A DNA stretch of 64,000 bases from Capsicum annuum (lineage: Eukaryota > Streptophyta > Magnoliopsida > Solanales > Solanaceae), in contig NC_061115.1 of assembly GCF_002878395.1 (NCBI RefSeq), positions 211,646,016-211,710,015 on the forward strand, read 5' to 3'. The notes beneath the pieces are model-generated. The model ran no database searches and was not told the DNA's origin. It saw only the letters and a program-made list of their open reading frames with translations. A program made the position numbers and the translations under genes. Shown piece after piece: positions 1-11,937 of the stretch (positions are counted from its first letter, which is position 1; every line of letters begins with the position of its first letter).

Positions 1-351
1 GTAAAGCATAGTTTAGGATAGTTAGGATAGTCTATATTTTCTTTTTAGCATTTTTTATTCGCAGTTTGTAATAAATTGGACTGGATACTATATTTTTGGA
101 CTTATTTAGTTTTGTTAGTTTGATTGATTGTTTTGTGTGTTTTATGTGGTTTTATACATAGTGTCAAATTAACCGATATGCTCTACAGAGTGACCGTGGT
201 CGAACCACAAAATCGAGGGGTTCCTAATACCTTCCTCTTGGTTAACAAAATTTCTTAGCCGAAATCTCTTTTCTCAAACCAGTTTTAAAGAGTCAACAAT
301 TTTTTTTAAAAAGGATTTTGAAAGGTGACTTGGCACACCATATTTATACCA
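1..351 (+). repeat. 3' end of a Tat/Ogre-type LTR (partial)
   Basis: Non-coding. The stretch around 190-290 (CGTGGTCGAACCAC-like and CGAGGGGTTCCTAATACC-like runs) and the GGTGACTTGGCACACC motif near 326 resemble the R/U5 part of Tat/Ogre-type Ty3/gypsy LTRs of eudicots as I remember them. A primer-binding-like TGGTGACTCTGAG follows at 354, so this would be the end of a 5' LTR running in from outside the window. The family assignment rests on recall only. Confidence 0.45.
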
Positions 352-1047
352 AGTGGTGACTCTGAGTTTAAATGTAAATAATTCTTTTCAAAATAACTTG
401 TTATTTTTTGTCACTTGATAATAAAAACCCTTTTCAAACTTAAAATTGGATCTTTTTGGTAAAAAAGGGTGACACTTACTTCTCTCTTAGATTAAGCTTT
501 ATTATAATATGGGTATGATATTATGCTAGCGATAGGTAGAATTTTATGATTTGGTTGTATGTATAGTGACTTTTGGATTATTTAGCCACTTAGATAGCTG
601 TTTTATGTAGAATTTGAGCTCATTCTTCCTCATTGGAGTTAGGTCGTTATTTCAATCCTAGTTTTGACTTATTTAATATTTAGTGGTGGAAAATTCGAGA
701 CTTAGACTTGTTTTGGGTAGAAATTTTCCTTAGTTTGAATTTTTGGGATTAATAGCAGGCTTGCCGGTCTTCTTTAGGGTCAAATATCTAGATTAGCCTC
801 TTGTAGACATGAGAGATCTTTTTTAGTCAACCTAGAATAATTCTTGAACCTTAGGATGATTTAGAAACCTTTTTGACTTTTAGTTAAACCTATGACCTTT
901 TACTTGTTTACTAGTTTCGGTTCAAGTCAGGCAAATTGAGATTCATACATGATACTTTAATATGATGGTACAAACTCTAGTTCGGTTCAAGTACTGGATC
1001 TATGATCTACTTATGACATTACTATGGTATATCGCTCTTGATGCGGG
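352..1047 (+). other. Leader-like remnant after the Tat/Ogre-type LTR
   Basis: AT-rich sequence with no gene. It starts with a PBS-like motif (354-366, resembling the TGGCGACTC primer sites of Tat/Ogre elements) and then has no open frame of note. It is cut off abruptly at 1048 by the LTR of element G1. It is probably the untranslated leader of the element whose LTR occupies 1-351. Confidence 0.3.
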
Positions 1048-1710
1048 TGTCACGGGTTCGAGACCATTTACTACAAGCCAAGTTTGGGAACTACAAAGAC
1101 TTCAAGGTACGTTTATGAAAATGGATGCGGTTGAGCTTATTGAGAACTCTCCCAATGGAGTGTACACCTTGACATGTGAGGGATGACCTTAGGTGCTCAA
1201 AATACACCCCAAGGCTTCCCCAAAACACTCCACACCCTCTACCTCCTTCATTAAGGGTAAAGGAGTCCTTTTGCCAACCTTTTGTAATAGACTATTTAAA
1301 GTGTGTCCTTTAGTATTGTTCCTTAGTTAGCTTATTTTGAATCAAGATTGAAACACTGAAACACTATCCTCTCAAGATAGAGTAGACCACCATTGATATC
1401 ACAAGAAATGGTTTTCTTCTTGTGTTTTATGTATCAACTAGAAACATGAGTTCTTGAGTGAACCGAGTTCCTCTTGGGTTTGCGTAAGAACTTGATGCTT
1501 GTTATCTTATTTTGTAGAGGTTTTAAAGTTTTATACACTCTTTAGTTGCTACCTAATGAGTTCTCTTTATGTCAAGTTACCTATCCTTTTATTGTTTTAA
1601 GTTTGTGTTTGCTTCTTATATCGTATTGTTGTCTTACTGTTGCAGGTTTAGGCGTATTGTTGTTGACTATTTGCGGACTGTTTTGGTGTTGTAGATACTG
1701 TTTGGTATCA
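1048..1710 (+). repeat. 5' LTR of G1
   Basis: Begins TGTCACGGG and ends TATCA, followed by TT and the primer-binding site at 1713. It matches 17707-18368 along its whole length with moderate divergence. A TATA-like ACTATTTAAAGTG lies near 1285. The first about 140 bases are open in the pol frame up to TGA at 1184-1186 and correspond to the C-terminal tail of the polyprotein, here without its upstream part. Confidence 0.75.
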
Positions 1711-1712
1711 TT

Positions 1713-1724
1713 TTGTATCATAGC
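1713..1724 (+). other. Primer-binding site of G1 (tRNA-iMet type)
   Basis: TTGTATCATAGC, two bases after the LTR end. It differs slightly from the initiator-methionine tRNA site TGGTATCAGAGC; the second copy at 18371 reads TGGTATCAAAGC and is closer. Confidence 0.6.
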
Positions 1725-2793
1725 GAAGGCTGGTCATGTTCATACACTACCAATCTTAGGCTCTTTTAGTTGAAAATCAAAAAAAGGGAGAGTTGTTGGG
1801 TGTCTTGTGTTTGGCAGAGAAGTTGTCCAGATTTAGGTGTTATTTTCTTGTCGTAGTAGTTTCGTTTGTTGGCTTGTTGTACTCTAACACACTTGAGTCT
1901 AAAGTCCAATATTTGAGTTCTTGTTTACTAGTTGTTGTTGAGGGGTTGGACTGATTACATATTGCTGTTGTTTAAAGTGTTCTTGTTGTTGTTCATATTA
2001 TTCTTGAGTAATATCCAACAAAATTCCTTGTTTGATTTGAAAAGGAGAAGAGAGGTAAAGTCTTCTGTTTGTCTTGAAATTAGTTTCAAGACAACACTAA
2101 GGAGGCAAATAAACAAAAGACTTCTCAAAAGCTTACTTACCAAAAGGGTGTCAAACTTTTTTTCAAAAAGAACCAAAAGAGGAAAGGGACAAAGCCAAGG
2201 CAAAAAGGTGTTTTGCCATTTTGGTGCAAGTTGGTGAAATGTTGATTGACACCTTTGAACTTTGGAAAGAGAGTCCCAAGACTTTCCTTTTCACTCCAAA
2301 ACCGAAATTATCATCAAACAACAAGTTGAACAACTCAAGATTGAAAAAAATGTTAAACTTCAACAATAATTCCAAACGTCCAAAAAAAAGAAACGTGAAC
2401 CACACCAACAACAAAACTCAAGCTCTTAGACATTCATAGTTTCTTTCCTTGTCTCTACTAGTTTCTTTCTATTGACTCTTACACTAGTTGCAAACTAAGT
2501 AACAACCTACTAAGTTGTGAACTAGTTTTTTAGTACGTCTTTCGTGTTAACGTTCCTTGTCATACTTTGCTCATTTGTAATTCATAGTTTTTCTTAGTTT
2601 AAGTGTGTTCAAAACTTCCTTGAGTCTTCCAAACAAAAATCCATTCTAAATCATGAGTAGATTTATTCCCAGTTACTAACAAGTTGATAGGCATCTTACA
2701 GCACTTGAAGGTCCAAGTGAGGGAGCCGAGTGAAAAGATTGAGTGAGAGTATTTTTGAATAAACGTTTGCTCATTTTGTAGGTACATTTACAA
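1725..2793 (+). other. Untranslated leader of G1
   Basis: No protein domain is seen. Short lysine-rich open frames at 1932-2237 and 2221-2439 show no recognised family. 1725-1889 is repeated at 18383-18549. It leads to the gag start at 2794. Confidence 0.5.
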
Positions 2794-3831
2794 ATGGAAC
2801 CACCATATATGGAACCCAAAACTTCCAATGCACAAACTGTGGACCATAATGTCATGAATACTCTTGTAGCTAGTCTTGAGTCCTTGAATGCTATGGTTGA
2901 GAAGATAGGAGTGGAAATGGCCTCTATTAGTGGGCGTATAGAGAGGGTAGAAAATCGATAGAGTTCTCGACCCTTAACTCCTCAAAACACATCCCTAACC
3001 ATTACCCCCGAAGCCATGCACCAAAGAATGAATCCACCAAATGCCATACTTCAAGATAACTATTACTCACAAGGCCGAGGCCTTGATGGACCTGGCCATT
3101 CCCCACATCACCACTAAATGCCAATCCACCATACCAAATGCCAAATGTCCAAAACCCACCGATGCAAGAAGAGGGATATGTGAGGGAGAACCGAAGGGGA
3201 GTATGGAATATATGATGATCCTTATTTGATGAAAGATGGGATGAGAGGTAGAAGGGTAGAACCAAGGAAAAACCGAGGGCTTAAAATTAAGGGCGTCCAA
3301 AGTGTTTGGGAAAGGAATGTTGCTCTTAACACTATCAAGATAGGACTTTCAATCTTTAAGGGGGAAAGTGATCTCGAAGAGTTTTTCGCATGGGAATCCA
3401 CATATGAGAGAGTCTTTCAAGTGAACGATCTCATAAAGGATAATAAGAGATGCTACGACATTGCTCATTTTGAGGGATATGCTACCAGGTGGTAGGAATA
3501 TGTCAAACATTTTGGCAATGTATTTATTGAGGGGAAACCCCCTCTTTGGTTTCGGTTAGGGTATCTTATGAGGAAAAAGTACATTCCTGAAAGCTATCAA
3601 CATAAACTCCTTGCAAAATTGTACAACTTGAAGCAACGAAACAAAAGTGTGGCAACCTACGATGATGAGTTTCAACAACTTATCTTGAAACTTGATCATA
3701 GAGGAGAACAAGTGAGCCACGATATTATCCGGTTCAAGGTTCGGCTAAACAAGAAAATCTCTATGCATATGACACTTCATAAGTTTAAAACTATTGAAGG
3801 GATTTTTCAAGCAAATTTAGAGATTGAATGA
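2794..3831 (+). pseudogene. gag of G1 (capsid region), stop-broken
   Basis: The gag protein forms the virus-like particle that packages the element RNA. The chosen ATG at 2794 opens a frame (MEPPYMEPK...) with a coiled-coil-like N-terminus. The same frame continues through 3226-3495 and 3568-3831 and contains the retrotransposon-gag signature: a KGESDLEEFFAWE-type segment near 3360, HFEGYATRW before a stop at 3493-3495, and MRKKYIP near 3568. Stops at about 2959, in the 3110-3220 stretch and at 3493 break it. The stop at 3493-3495 replaces the second of two conserved tryptophans (TGG to TAG). It matches the Ty3/gypsy gag family in length and order but cannot make a full protein. Confidence 0.8.
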
Positions 3832-4723
3832 GAGAACAAGGAAAGGTCGGTCTACAAAACTAAAACATACAAAGGGTCCTCGGGTTGGACCAAGGGGAAA
3901 GAAGTGATTCCAATGACTTCGGGGTGAAAAAGTCCAAACAACAACCAACCAAGGCTCCTCCGCCTATGAACAAGGTTGCTCAACCACCTCCTTTAGGATT
4001 TGAAGGTAAGCCGAATGTCACTCCCAATTCCAAGGGATTCTAATACTTCAAATGCTACGGGTGGGGACACAAGGCTAGTGAGTGTCCTAATCGGAGAAAT
4101 ATGATATTGAGGGAAGGGAAGTTATATTTCTCAGGGGAAGAATTAGGGGCTGAAATAGTTGGAATTGAAGAAGAATCTCAAGATAGAGAGAGAGGGGAGG
4201 CAAAGAGTCCTAGTGACGATGATAAAGAGAAGGTTTGTCCTCAAGAAGCTGAAACTGAAGTACCTAATTAAGTGGTACGGAGAGTTATGATTAGCAAAGC
4301 GTTGGATAATCCTAGCCAATAGGAAACCTCTTTTGTATGAACTGTCTAATTAAGGGGAGTGTGTGCTCTTTGATTATTGATAGCGGAAGTTGTGCTAATG
4401 TCGCTAGTACCTTGATGGTAGATCACTTGAAGTTGCCAACTACCTAACATGCGAGTCCATATAGGCTCCAATGGTTGAATGATTGTGGAGAGTTGAAGGT
4501 AACCTATCAAGTGGTGATTTGGTTCAAAGTTGGAAACTATGAGAATGAGGTACTATGCAACATAATTCCTATGAAAGATTGTAATCTCTTTTTGGTTCGG
4601 CCATGGAAATATGATAGGTTGACCAGGAATGATGGATGCACCAACTACAACTCCATTGAGTTCAAGGGTCGGAAGTACAACCTCCGGCCACTATCACCAT
4701 CACAAGTGTGTGAGGTACACTGA
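3832..4723 (+). pseudogene. Zinc knuckle and aspartic protease of G1
   Basis: A CCHC nucleocapsid knuckle lies at 4044-4085 in a different frame from gag; its first cysteine is replaced by tyrosine, while the second Cys, the His and the last Cys remain. A charged linker follows. The retroviral-type aspartic protease starts near 4365 with the active-site motif LIIDSGSCANV (Asp-Ser-Gly intact) and continues in the 4475-4723 frame with LFLVRPWKYDR, where family members have LLGRPW. The protease cuts the gag-pol polyprotein. A stop near 4447 and frame changes show decay. Confidence 0.75.
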
Positions 4724-4735
4724 CAAATAAAGAGT

Positions 4736-5770
4736 TTGCAAGGAAAGAGAAGGAAGGAGAAGGAACCCGCTGGAAAGGGTGTGGAACCCGAGAGTGAAAA
4801 GAATGAGGAAGAAAAGGGCGTTTTGGTTTTGATGGGTAGAGATTCGATGGTAATGTTGGCTCGAAAGGGCAACCTCTTCAAAGACTATGATAATGCTACT
4901 CCCATGCTACTTTTGGCTCATGTTTTGAATACTAACCCATCCACTTTCCCAATCCCATCTTCTATTTCTAATGTTTTGCATGAATTTGATGATGTCTTTC
5001 CTAGTGAATTGTCGTAAGGACTTCCTCCACTTCGAGGAATTGAGCACCAAATTAACTTTTTTTTGGAATTGCAATTGCTGAATAAGCCAGCTTATAGGAG
5101 CAACCCTACGGATACAAATAAACTCTAACGGTAGGTTGATGACCTCCTCAACAAAGGATATATCGAGGAAATCATGAGTCTGTGCACGGTCCCAGTGTTA
5201 CTTGTGCCTAACAAGGATGGAACATGGTGAATGTACATGGATTGCTGAGCCATAAATAAAATTATGGTAAAGTATCATCATCTTATTCCTAGGTTAGATG
5301 ATATGCTTGATGAACTAAAAAGCTCTTGTGTGTTTTCTAAGGCTGATCTTAGGAGCGGATATCACCAAATTCGTATGCAACTGGGTGATGAATGGAAGAC
5401 CGCATTCAAGACCAAGTTTTATCTATATGAGTGAATGGTCATGCCATTCAGTCTCATCAACGCTCCTAGTACCTTTATGCGGCTGATGAATTATGTGATG
5501 AAGTCGTTTATTGGCAAGTTTGTGGTTGTGTACTTTGATGATGTTTTAGTTTATAGTAAGTCCCTTAATGAACATGTATTGCATCTAAGGAGTGTGTTTG
5601 ATGTTCTTCGGAAAGAAAAGTTTTATGCTAATATTGAAAAATGCTCCTATGGTGTCAATAAAGTTGTGTTTTTGGGATTTGATGTAAGCTCGAGGGGAGT
5701 AGAGGTAGACGAATCCAAGATAACTGCTATTAAAGATTGGCCAACCCCTAAAACTGTAGGTGAAGTTTAA
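4736..5770 (+). pseudogene. Reverse transcriptase of G1
   Basis: Copies element RNA to DNA. A linker at 4736-5017 ends in FDDVFPSELS, a typical lead-in to gypsy RT. Fingers and palm follow from about 5020: LVPNKDGTW near 5200, [13 protein letters not shown] near 5340, and the catalytic YFDD box intact ([12 protein letters not shown]) near 5530. The frame is the same as for the protease, but stops fall near 5015, 5126, 5228 and 5432-5434; the last is TGG to TGA just before MVMPF. The tether begins after 5700 and the frame shifts near 5768. Confidence 0.85.
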
Positions 5771-6007
5771 GCTTCCACGAGTTGGCAAGTTTTATAGGAG
5801 GTTTATCAAAGAATTTAGTACCATTACAGCCCCCTTGACCAAAATCATCTGAAAGGACCAACCTTTCCAGTAAGGTGAAGAGCAATCTAAGGCCTTTAAG
5901 ACCATGAAATATACTCTCATTTTGGAACCATTGTTTCAATTGCCTAATTCAGACAAGATGTTTAAAATAGAATGTGATGCTAGAAAAGTGGTCATAGGTG
6001 TGGTTTT
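5771..6007 (+). pseudogene. RNase H of G1, N-terminal part
   Basis: After a frame change the tether (SFHELASFYRRF-like) and the start of RNase H can be read, with FKIECDARKVVIGVVF at about 5960-6007; the first catalytic Asp sits in the CDA motif. The reading is cut at 6007 by the LTR of G2 and continues at 16081, so the two parts are one domain. G2 left a 5-bp duplication, GTTTT (6003-6007) and ATTTT (16076-16080), with one mismatch. Confidence 0.8.
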
Positions 6008-8459
6008 TGTGAAACCCCGCAGAATTCTAAGCCTAACTCAACCTCTTAGAGCTTTCTTAAGGGTCCTAGACTTAGAAAATTTTAGCTATGTGTTCATACT
6101 TAGAGTTATTTTTGCCTGCGTAAGTTGGCAACTCTATTTGATGACCCTCATGACCTTAAAGTAATGATTTTTAGGTTAAATCATGATCAGGAATGTCAGT
6201 AGGTGTTCTCGGATGAGTTTTGGATTTTTTGGACTTCGTTTGGATCATATTTGAAAGCTCAAACTAGTGGATAAACGCGATCTCGAAGCGTCGCACCGCC
6301 CATCACGTTGATGAATATTTTTTCTCCAGTTCCCAGTGCAAATTCCAATGAATCGATGCAGACTCAATGTGGCGTGTTGGTTATCACATCAATGCCAACG
6401 ACGCAGTGCGTCGGTCTGTGCATCGCTAAATCAATTTTCAGTCATTAGAAACCGCATCCTCAGGGGTATTTGAGTCTTTTTCCACCTTATGTCATCCCCC
6501 AAAACACGAGATTAAGCCCCTTTAGAGGCAAAATCCATTTATCCTTCTCAAAATTTCTCAAGAAGCAAACCCTAGGACCTTCAATTCAAGATTCAGCCTT
6601 CAAGAACTCTCTATCATTCTTCGCAAATTTGAATACTAAGGTATGTGAAGTGTTCATCGAAGGGTATTCTTCAATCCTTAGAGTCCAAGAAACTCTTTTA
6701 AAATACAAGTTAATTGATTTCATAGATTTCATGTTGGATCTTGAATGTATTCATGATTATGATATTAATGGTGATCTAATTCCATAATTTGTCCCAAGTT
6801 TCATGCAAATTAGTTAATTGTGAATTGAACTTTGTGAACTTCATGTTGAACACTTGAATTGCAAGTTGAATGTAGAATCCATGATATTACTACATGTTTA
6901 TTAATATGTGAAATACCCATGATCCTCAAGTGTTTGTCAAAAATCTTATGTGAATTGACTAGTCCAAGCATAACATGTTATTTGTGATTTGAATCATGCA
7001 CAAGCCCATGTATATCAAGTGCTTGACAAAAATGTCTAAATGAATGTATTGTTAGGAAGCTAGTACCATTATGCTACTAAAGTGATGCAGAATTTACTTT
7101 TCATGCTATCGAGTCCTGGGGGTATTTAATACCTGACAATTAAGGTGTATACCTAGAGCCAGTGTTGTTATAGAATAGTATTAAGTCATATCACGATCAG
7201 TGGTTTAGTAATTAGTTCAGAACTCAGTTAGTAATAAGTTCAGAACCCAATGGACTCAGTTCAGTCTAGACAATTGACATAATTAGTAATGGTTTAGTCC
7301 ATCCTAGAATAGTTTAGAAATCAGTCCAGAGTCTATTCAGTTGGGAGTAGGATTCAGTACTGAGTGAACCCAAGGATGGGGGCTCACCAGCCAGTAAAGG
7401 GCGTGATCCTTAGAAGCAGTCCTTGTGTCCCAGAACTACGTAGCCAGTGCAGGTTGAGGCTAGTTGAGTTTGATAAGGTGTTTTAACCTGCCAGTTAAGG
7501 GTACCACCATTTTCATTCAGAGCACCTGCTAGATGAGGGTGAATCAGCTCGTCTTTACTCGTCACACGGTACTGACACCCTTCTAGATGGGGTTATAGTT
7601 TGTACCCTAATCAGATCAGAGAGGGTCATGTTGGTTAGATGATTATCTTCTACAGTCTCAGTTTCAATTCCATTCTTAGTATAGAACTCAATTCAGTTTT
7701 ACAGAAACCAAGACTGTCAAACGCAGTCACTCAGTTCAGTATGGAACTCAGAATAGTTCCAAAGAATTAGGAGTGTAAGATACAGTCACTCAGATAACAG
7801 TAATATAGTATCAGCACACTCAGATATTAGTAAACCAGTAATTCAAAACTCAGTATCTAGTGCTATCATGACCTCAGTTACTGTTTATATATTCATGCAT
7901 GTACTCTCATTCAGTTATAGTCATGTCATTCAGTCAGTATTGTTCATGCATATTAACCCATGCATATCACCCTACCTCACCTAGCATAGTAGTATATTCA
8001 AAGTACTGACGTATAAATTTTTTTTGCGCTATGATGTCTTATATCATAGGTTCATATGCATGGGCTCCTGACCATACTTAGTAGCCAGAACCTTTCAGCA
8101 GCAGAATAGTGGTGAGTCCTCATAGTTCAAGGACATGATTATTACTTTAGTATCTCAATTTATCAGTTTTCAATAGTTGGGGTTAGTTGGGGGCTTGTCC
8201 CATCAAACCCTTATATAGACAGTTAGAGGCTTTTCAAACTAGAGTAATCTTTCAGACAAATGTTTAGTTTATAGTATGGATTTCAGTATTCAGTAATTGA
8301 TTTTTAGTTTTTAACCTTGTGGCTATTTTTTCCTAAATTTTGCATTTTTACAATATTGTTATTTAGTTATTGCAGCAGGTACCAGTCATGGGTTAGCTTA
8401 TGGTCCTTCGGGATTACAAGCACCGTGTAGCATCTGGGGTACAGACTCGGGGCATTTCA
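6008..8459 (+). repeat. 5' LTR of G2
   Basis: Starts TGTGAAACCCCGCAG (diverged from a TGTAACACCCCGCAG-like start) and ends GGGGCATTTCA just before the PBS. It pairs with 13588-16075. The 7180-7870 part is full of degenerate CAGTTCAGAACTCAG-like short repeats, shared with the other LTR. A short open frame at 6470-6787 has no known domain. Confidence 0.85.
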
Positions 8460-8462
8460 AAC

Positions 8463-8476
8463 TTGATATTAGAGCC
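8463..8476 (+). other. Primer-binding site of G2 (tRNA-iMet type)
   Basis: TTGATATTAGAGCC directly after the 5' LTR. It differs from TTGGTATCAGAGCC by two transitions (G to A and C to T). Confidence 0.7.
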
Positions 8477-8689
8477 TAAGGTTCAATAGAGTCCTAGAAA
8501 ATCTAAAATCTACGTCTAGTAGAGTCTCGTGCATGGGTGTGTAGCACACCATACTTATGGATATGAGGCTACGAGATGTTTTTGGAAAATTTTCCCTTCT
8601 TTTAGTATTCATGTCATGCGGGTGAGCATAATCTCCAGTTAAACTCTTAGTCTAATCCTTTTCCCTTTCATCTATAGAATAATCTTGCA

Positions 8690-9760
8690 AAGAGGATTAA
8701 GATAAGAAGAACGGGAAACCAGTCAGCACCCCAGCCCGTCCAGCCAGATCCCCTAGACGAACATATCTCCCACGCTGAATTTAGAGCAGCCTTTACCACC
8801 CTAGATCATTCTGTGGTAGACCATAATTAACTCTCAACTATCGTTCTGGCCAATCAAGTGGCCAATACAGCTTCATCTAGGATTTGAGACTTCACCGAAT
8901 GAATGCTCCATCTTTTACTAGGTCTAAGTCAGATGAGGACCCTTAGGAAATTCTTAATCAGGTGCAGAAAGTTACAGATATTATGAGGGTGAATGCTATT
9001 GAGAGTGTTGATTTGGCCACATATCAGTTACAGTATGTGGCTCACTTATGGTTTAAATAATGGAAAGCAGAAAAGGCCACAGATGCAGGGCCCATAAAAT
9101 GGAAGGAGTTTGCCACTACTTTTTTGGATAGGTTCTTCCCACTGGAATTGAGGGAAGTGAAGGTTCTAAAATTTATTAATCTAAAGTAGGGCAATATGAC
9201 AGTGAAAGAGTATTCTCTCAAGTTTACTTAATTAGCTAGATATGCTCCTCATGTAGTGGTAAATAGCAGATCCAAGATGAACAAGTTTGTGTCTGGGGTT
9301 TCTAGCAGTGTGGTCAAGGAGTGTAGAACAACAATGTTGATTAAGGAGATGGACATATCCAGGCTCATGGTCCACGCTCAACAGATAGAAGAGGCTAAGT
9401 ATATAGAGAATAAGAGGGATACCAAGAGATCAAGAATAAGTATTTTCAACTTCGTACAGCCTAAGTCAGAGGGTGGGAATAATTCTCAGTTTCGATCAAA
9501 ATCCTTAATTCCAGCTCCATCCTCAGCCAGTGATCCACTGCCAAAATTCAAAGATGGCAATAGATATAGGGCACTAGGCCCTAATCCTCAGGATAGTTTC
9601 AGCATCGCTTGAACCAATTCCCTTTGTCAAAAATGTGACAAAAACCACCAGGGTATCTGTAGGACTGGTAGTGATGTGTGTTTTGGGTGTGGAAAGCTAG
9701 GTCACAGAGTCAAATATTATCCCCAACAGTTCCCAGGGTCAGCATAACTATCCCTTAGCT
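8690..9760 (+). pseudogene. gag and zinc knuckle of G2
   Basis: Capsid protein of a Tekay/Del-type element. The N-terminal region (from about 8690) is proline- and arginine-rich. The central Retrotrans_gag region can be followed across frames at 8900-9250 (FLDRFFP near 9123, KEYSLKF near 9206) and continues in the open piece 9256-9612, whose last part is a basic, serine-rich linker. The CCHC knuckle at about 9678-9720 reads CFGCGKLGHRVKYY, so the last Cys has become Tyr. Stops and frameshifts are scattered through it; no full product is possible. Confidence 0.8.
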
Positions 9761-9871
9761 TATTCCGGTTGCTCGAATCAGCAGGGTATCTCTTCTAGTG
9801 CCACCAGTGGGCAGCGCCCAAACAGACTCTATGCCCTTCAGTCCCAACAAGATCAGGAAAGTTCTCCTGAT

Positions 9872-10324
9872 ATGGTCACTGGTACGTTACAAGTTTATCA
9901 CTTGTATATTTATGCTTTGCTGGATCCAGGAGCTTCTTTATCTTTTGTAACTCCATATATAGTTGTCGACTTTGGAGTCAATCCCAAAATTCTAGTAGAG
10001 CGTTTCTTAGTCTCTACCCCAATGGGTAAATCTATCATAGCCCGGCGGGTATACAGGAACTATCCAGGTATGGTATCTCAGAAAGTCACTTCAGCAGACT
10101 TAGTAGAATTAGAGATAACAGATTTTGATGTCATTCTCGACATAGATTGGCTTCATTCATTCTATGCCTTAGTTGATTGTAGAAACAGAATTGTCCAATT
10201 TCAGTTTTCGAATGAGCTCGTCCTAGAATGGAGGGGTAGTACTTCAGCACATAGTGGTCATCTTGTTTCCTACCTAAGGAAAAGAAAAATAATATCTAAG
10301 GGATGTGTCTACCATCTCATTTGA
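9872..10324 (+). pseudogene. Aspartic protease of G2
   Basis: The open piece reads through LLDPGASLSFVTPY near 9915, the active-site region. Asp-Pro-Gly rather than Asp-Ser/Thr-Gly is common in this chromovirus group. The flap and the closing motif follow, with DFDVILDIDWL near 10130 (the family pattern is DVILGMDWL; here Gly-Met is Asp-Ile). It ends at a TGA (10322-10324) in the same frame as the downstream RT, so protease and RT were one polyprotein. Confidence 0.8.
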
Positions 10325-10390
10325 GTCCAGGACTCTAGATCAGAAGCCCCTACTCTTGAGTCAGTATCAGTAACATGCAAATTCCCAGAT

Positions 10391-11089
10391 GTGTTTCCCG
10401 AAGATCTTCCCAAAATTCTTACCGAAAGGAAAATCGACTTTGGAATAGAACTTCTTCCAGATACTCATCCCATATCTATTCCTCCATACATAATGGATTC
10501 AGCAGAACTAAAGGAGTTAAAACAACAGTTGAAAGATCTCTTAGATAAGGGATTCATCAGGCCCAGCATATCCCCGTGTGGTGCACCTGTTATATTCGTG
10601 AGTAATAAAGATGATTCCCTCAGAATGTGTATTAAAAACCCTTATCTAAATAGATTCACGGTCAAGAACAAGTATCCACTTCCCAGGATTGATGACTTAT
10701 TTGACCAACTTCAGGGTGCCAGTTATTTTTCTAAGATAGACCTCAGATCAGGATATCATCAACTCAGAGTCAGAGAGTGTGACATCCCAAAAATTGCCTT
10801 CAGAACATGGTATGGTCACTTTGAATTCTTAGTTATGACAATTGTTTTTACCAATCCCCCAGCAGCTTTCATGGACTTGATGAACTATGTGTTCAAGTAG
10901 TACTTGGACATGTTCATCATAGTCTTCATAGATGTCATCCTTGTCTACTCCCACAGTAAGCATAATCATGCAGACCATCTCAGCATAGTATTACAGACTC
11001 TCAGAAACCATCAGCTATTTGCCAAATTCAGTAAGTGTGAATTTTGGCTAAGGTTAGTAGCGTTCCTCAGCCATATCATTTTCCGGTGA
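10391..11089 (+). pseudogene. Reverse transcriptase of G2
   Basis: Clear gypsy [10 protein letters not shown] lead-in, [20 protein letters not shown] (fingers), [13 protein letters not shown] near 10735, then a TAG at 10898-10900 that replaces a glutamine codon (CAG to TAG). The frame resumes with the palm box, which reads FIDV instead of FIDD: codon 10934-10936 is Val in place of the second catalytic Asp, so this copy cannot polymerise. Another frame change follows at about 11089. A glycine-to-proline change (TNPPAAF where TNAPAAF is usual) also lies near 10850. Confidence 0.85.
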
Positions 11090-11896
11090 TGGCATTAGAG
11101 TTGATCCCTAAAAGACCGAAGCAGTGAGAAACTGGCCCAGACTCATCTCTCCATCAGATATCCAGAGTTTTTTGGGCTTGACCGGCTATTACCGTCGGTT
11201 TGTTGAAGGATTTTCATCTATTGCATCCCCTATGTCCAAATTGACTCAAAAGAGAGTCAAATTCCAGTGGTTAGATTTTTGCGAGAAGAGTTTTTAGGAG
11301 TTGAAGATTCGACTCTTGAAAACCTCGGTTTTGACTCTACCAGAGGGTACAGACAGCTTTATTGTGTATTATGATGCTTCCAGAGTTGGCTTGGGGTGTG
11401 TTTTGATGCAAAGAGGCAAGGTCATAGCTTATGCCTCTTGACACCTTAAGCCTCATAAAAAAACTATCCAACTCATGATCTTGAGTTAGCAGCAGTAGTA
11501 TTTGCCTTAAAGATTTGGAGGCACTATTTGTATGGTGTGCATGTAGATGTGTTCATTGACCATAAGAACCTGCAGTACGCATTCTCTCAGAATGACCTGA
11601 ACCTCCGTCAGAGAAGGTGGTTGGAGTTGTTGAAAGACTATAACATGAGTGTTCTGAATCATTCGAGCAAGGCCAATATAGTGGACGATGCTCTTAGTAA
11701 AACATCTATGGGTAGTGTTTCTCATGTTGAGAATGGTAAGATAAAGTTAGCTCAGGAAGTTCATCAGCTTGCTCGACTAGGTATTTGCATAGTCGATTTA
11801 GTAGAAGGTGGTATGTGGGTACAGAGTAGTTCAGAATCATCCCTAGTTTTCGGGGTGAAGGAAAAGCAGGATAGGGCTCACAGTCTAGCTAAGTAA
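11090..11896 (+). pseudogene. Tether and RNase H of G2
   Basis: SFLGLTGYYRRFVEGFSSIA (tether) lies at about 11165-11225 and the RNase H core VYYDASRVGLGCVLM at about 11365-11410. The later part is open at 11528-11896: [10 protein letters not shown] near 11550, then [10 protein letters not shown] near 11675, where the family has NVVADALSR. It degrades the RNA strand during reverse transcription. It is broken by stops near 11297 and 11440 and by at least one frame change; the last about 40 residues lead into the integrase linker. Confidence 0.8.
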
Positions 11897-11937
11897 AAAG
11901 AATCAATTAGAAATCAGAAGGTAGAGGTTTTCTCCCA

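Noticed and set aside
4736..5770. Endogenous pararetrovirus (caulimovirid) reverse transcriptase
   Set aside because: Integrase, LTRs and chromovirus-type flanking motifs are present and no movement-protein signature is seen.
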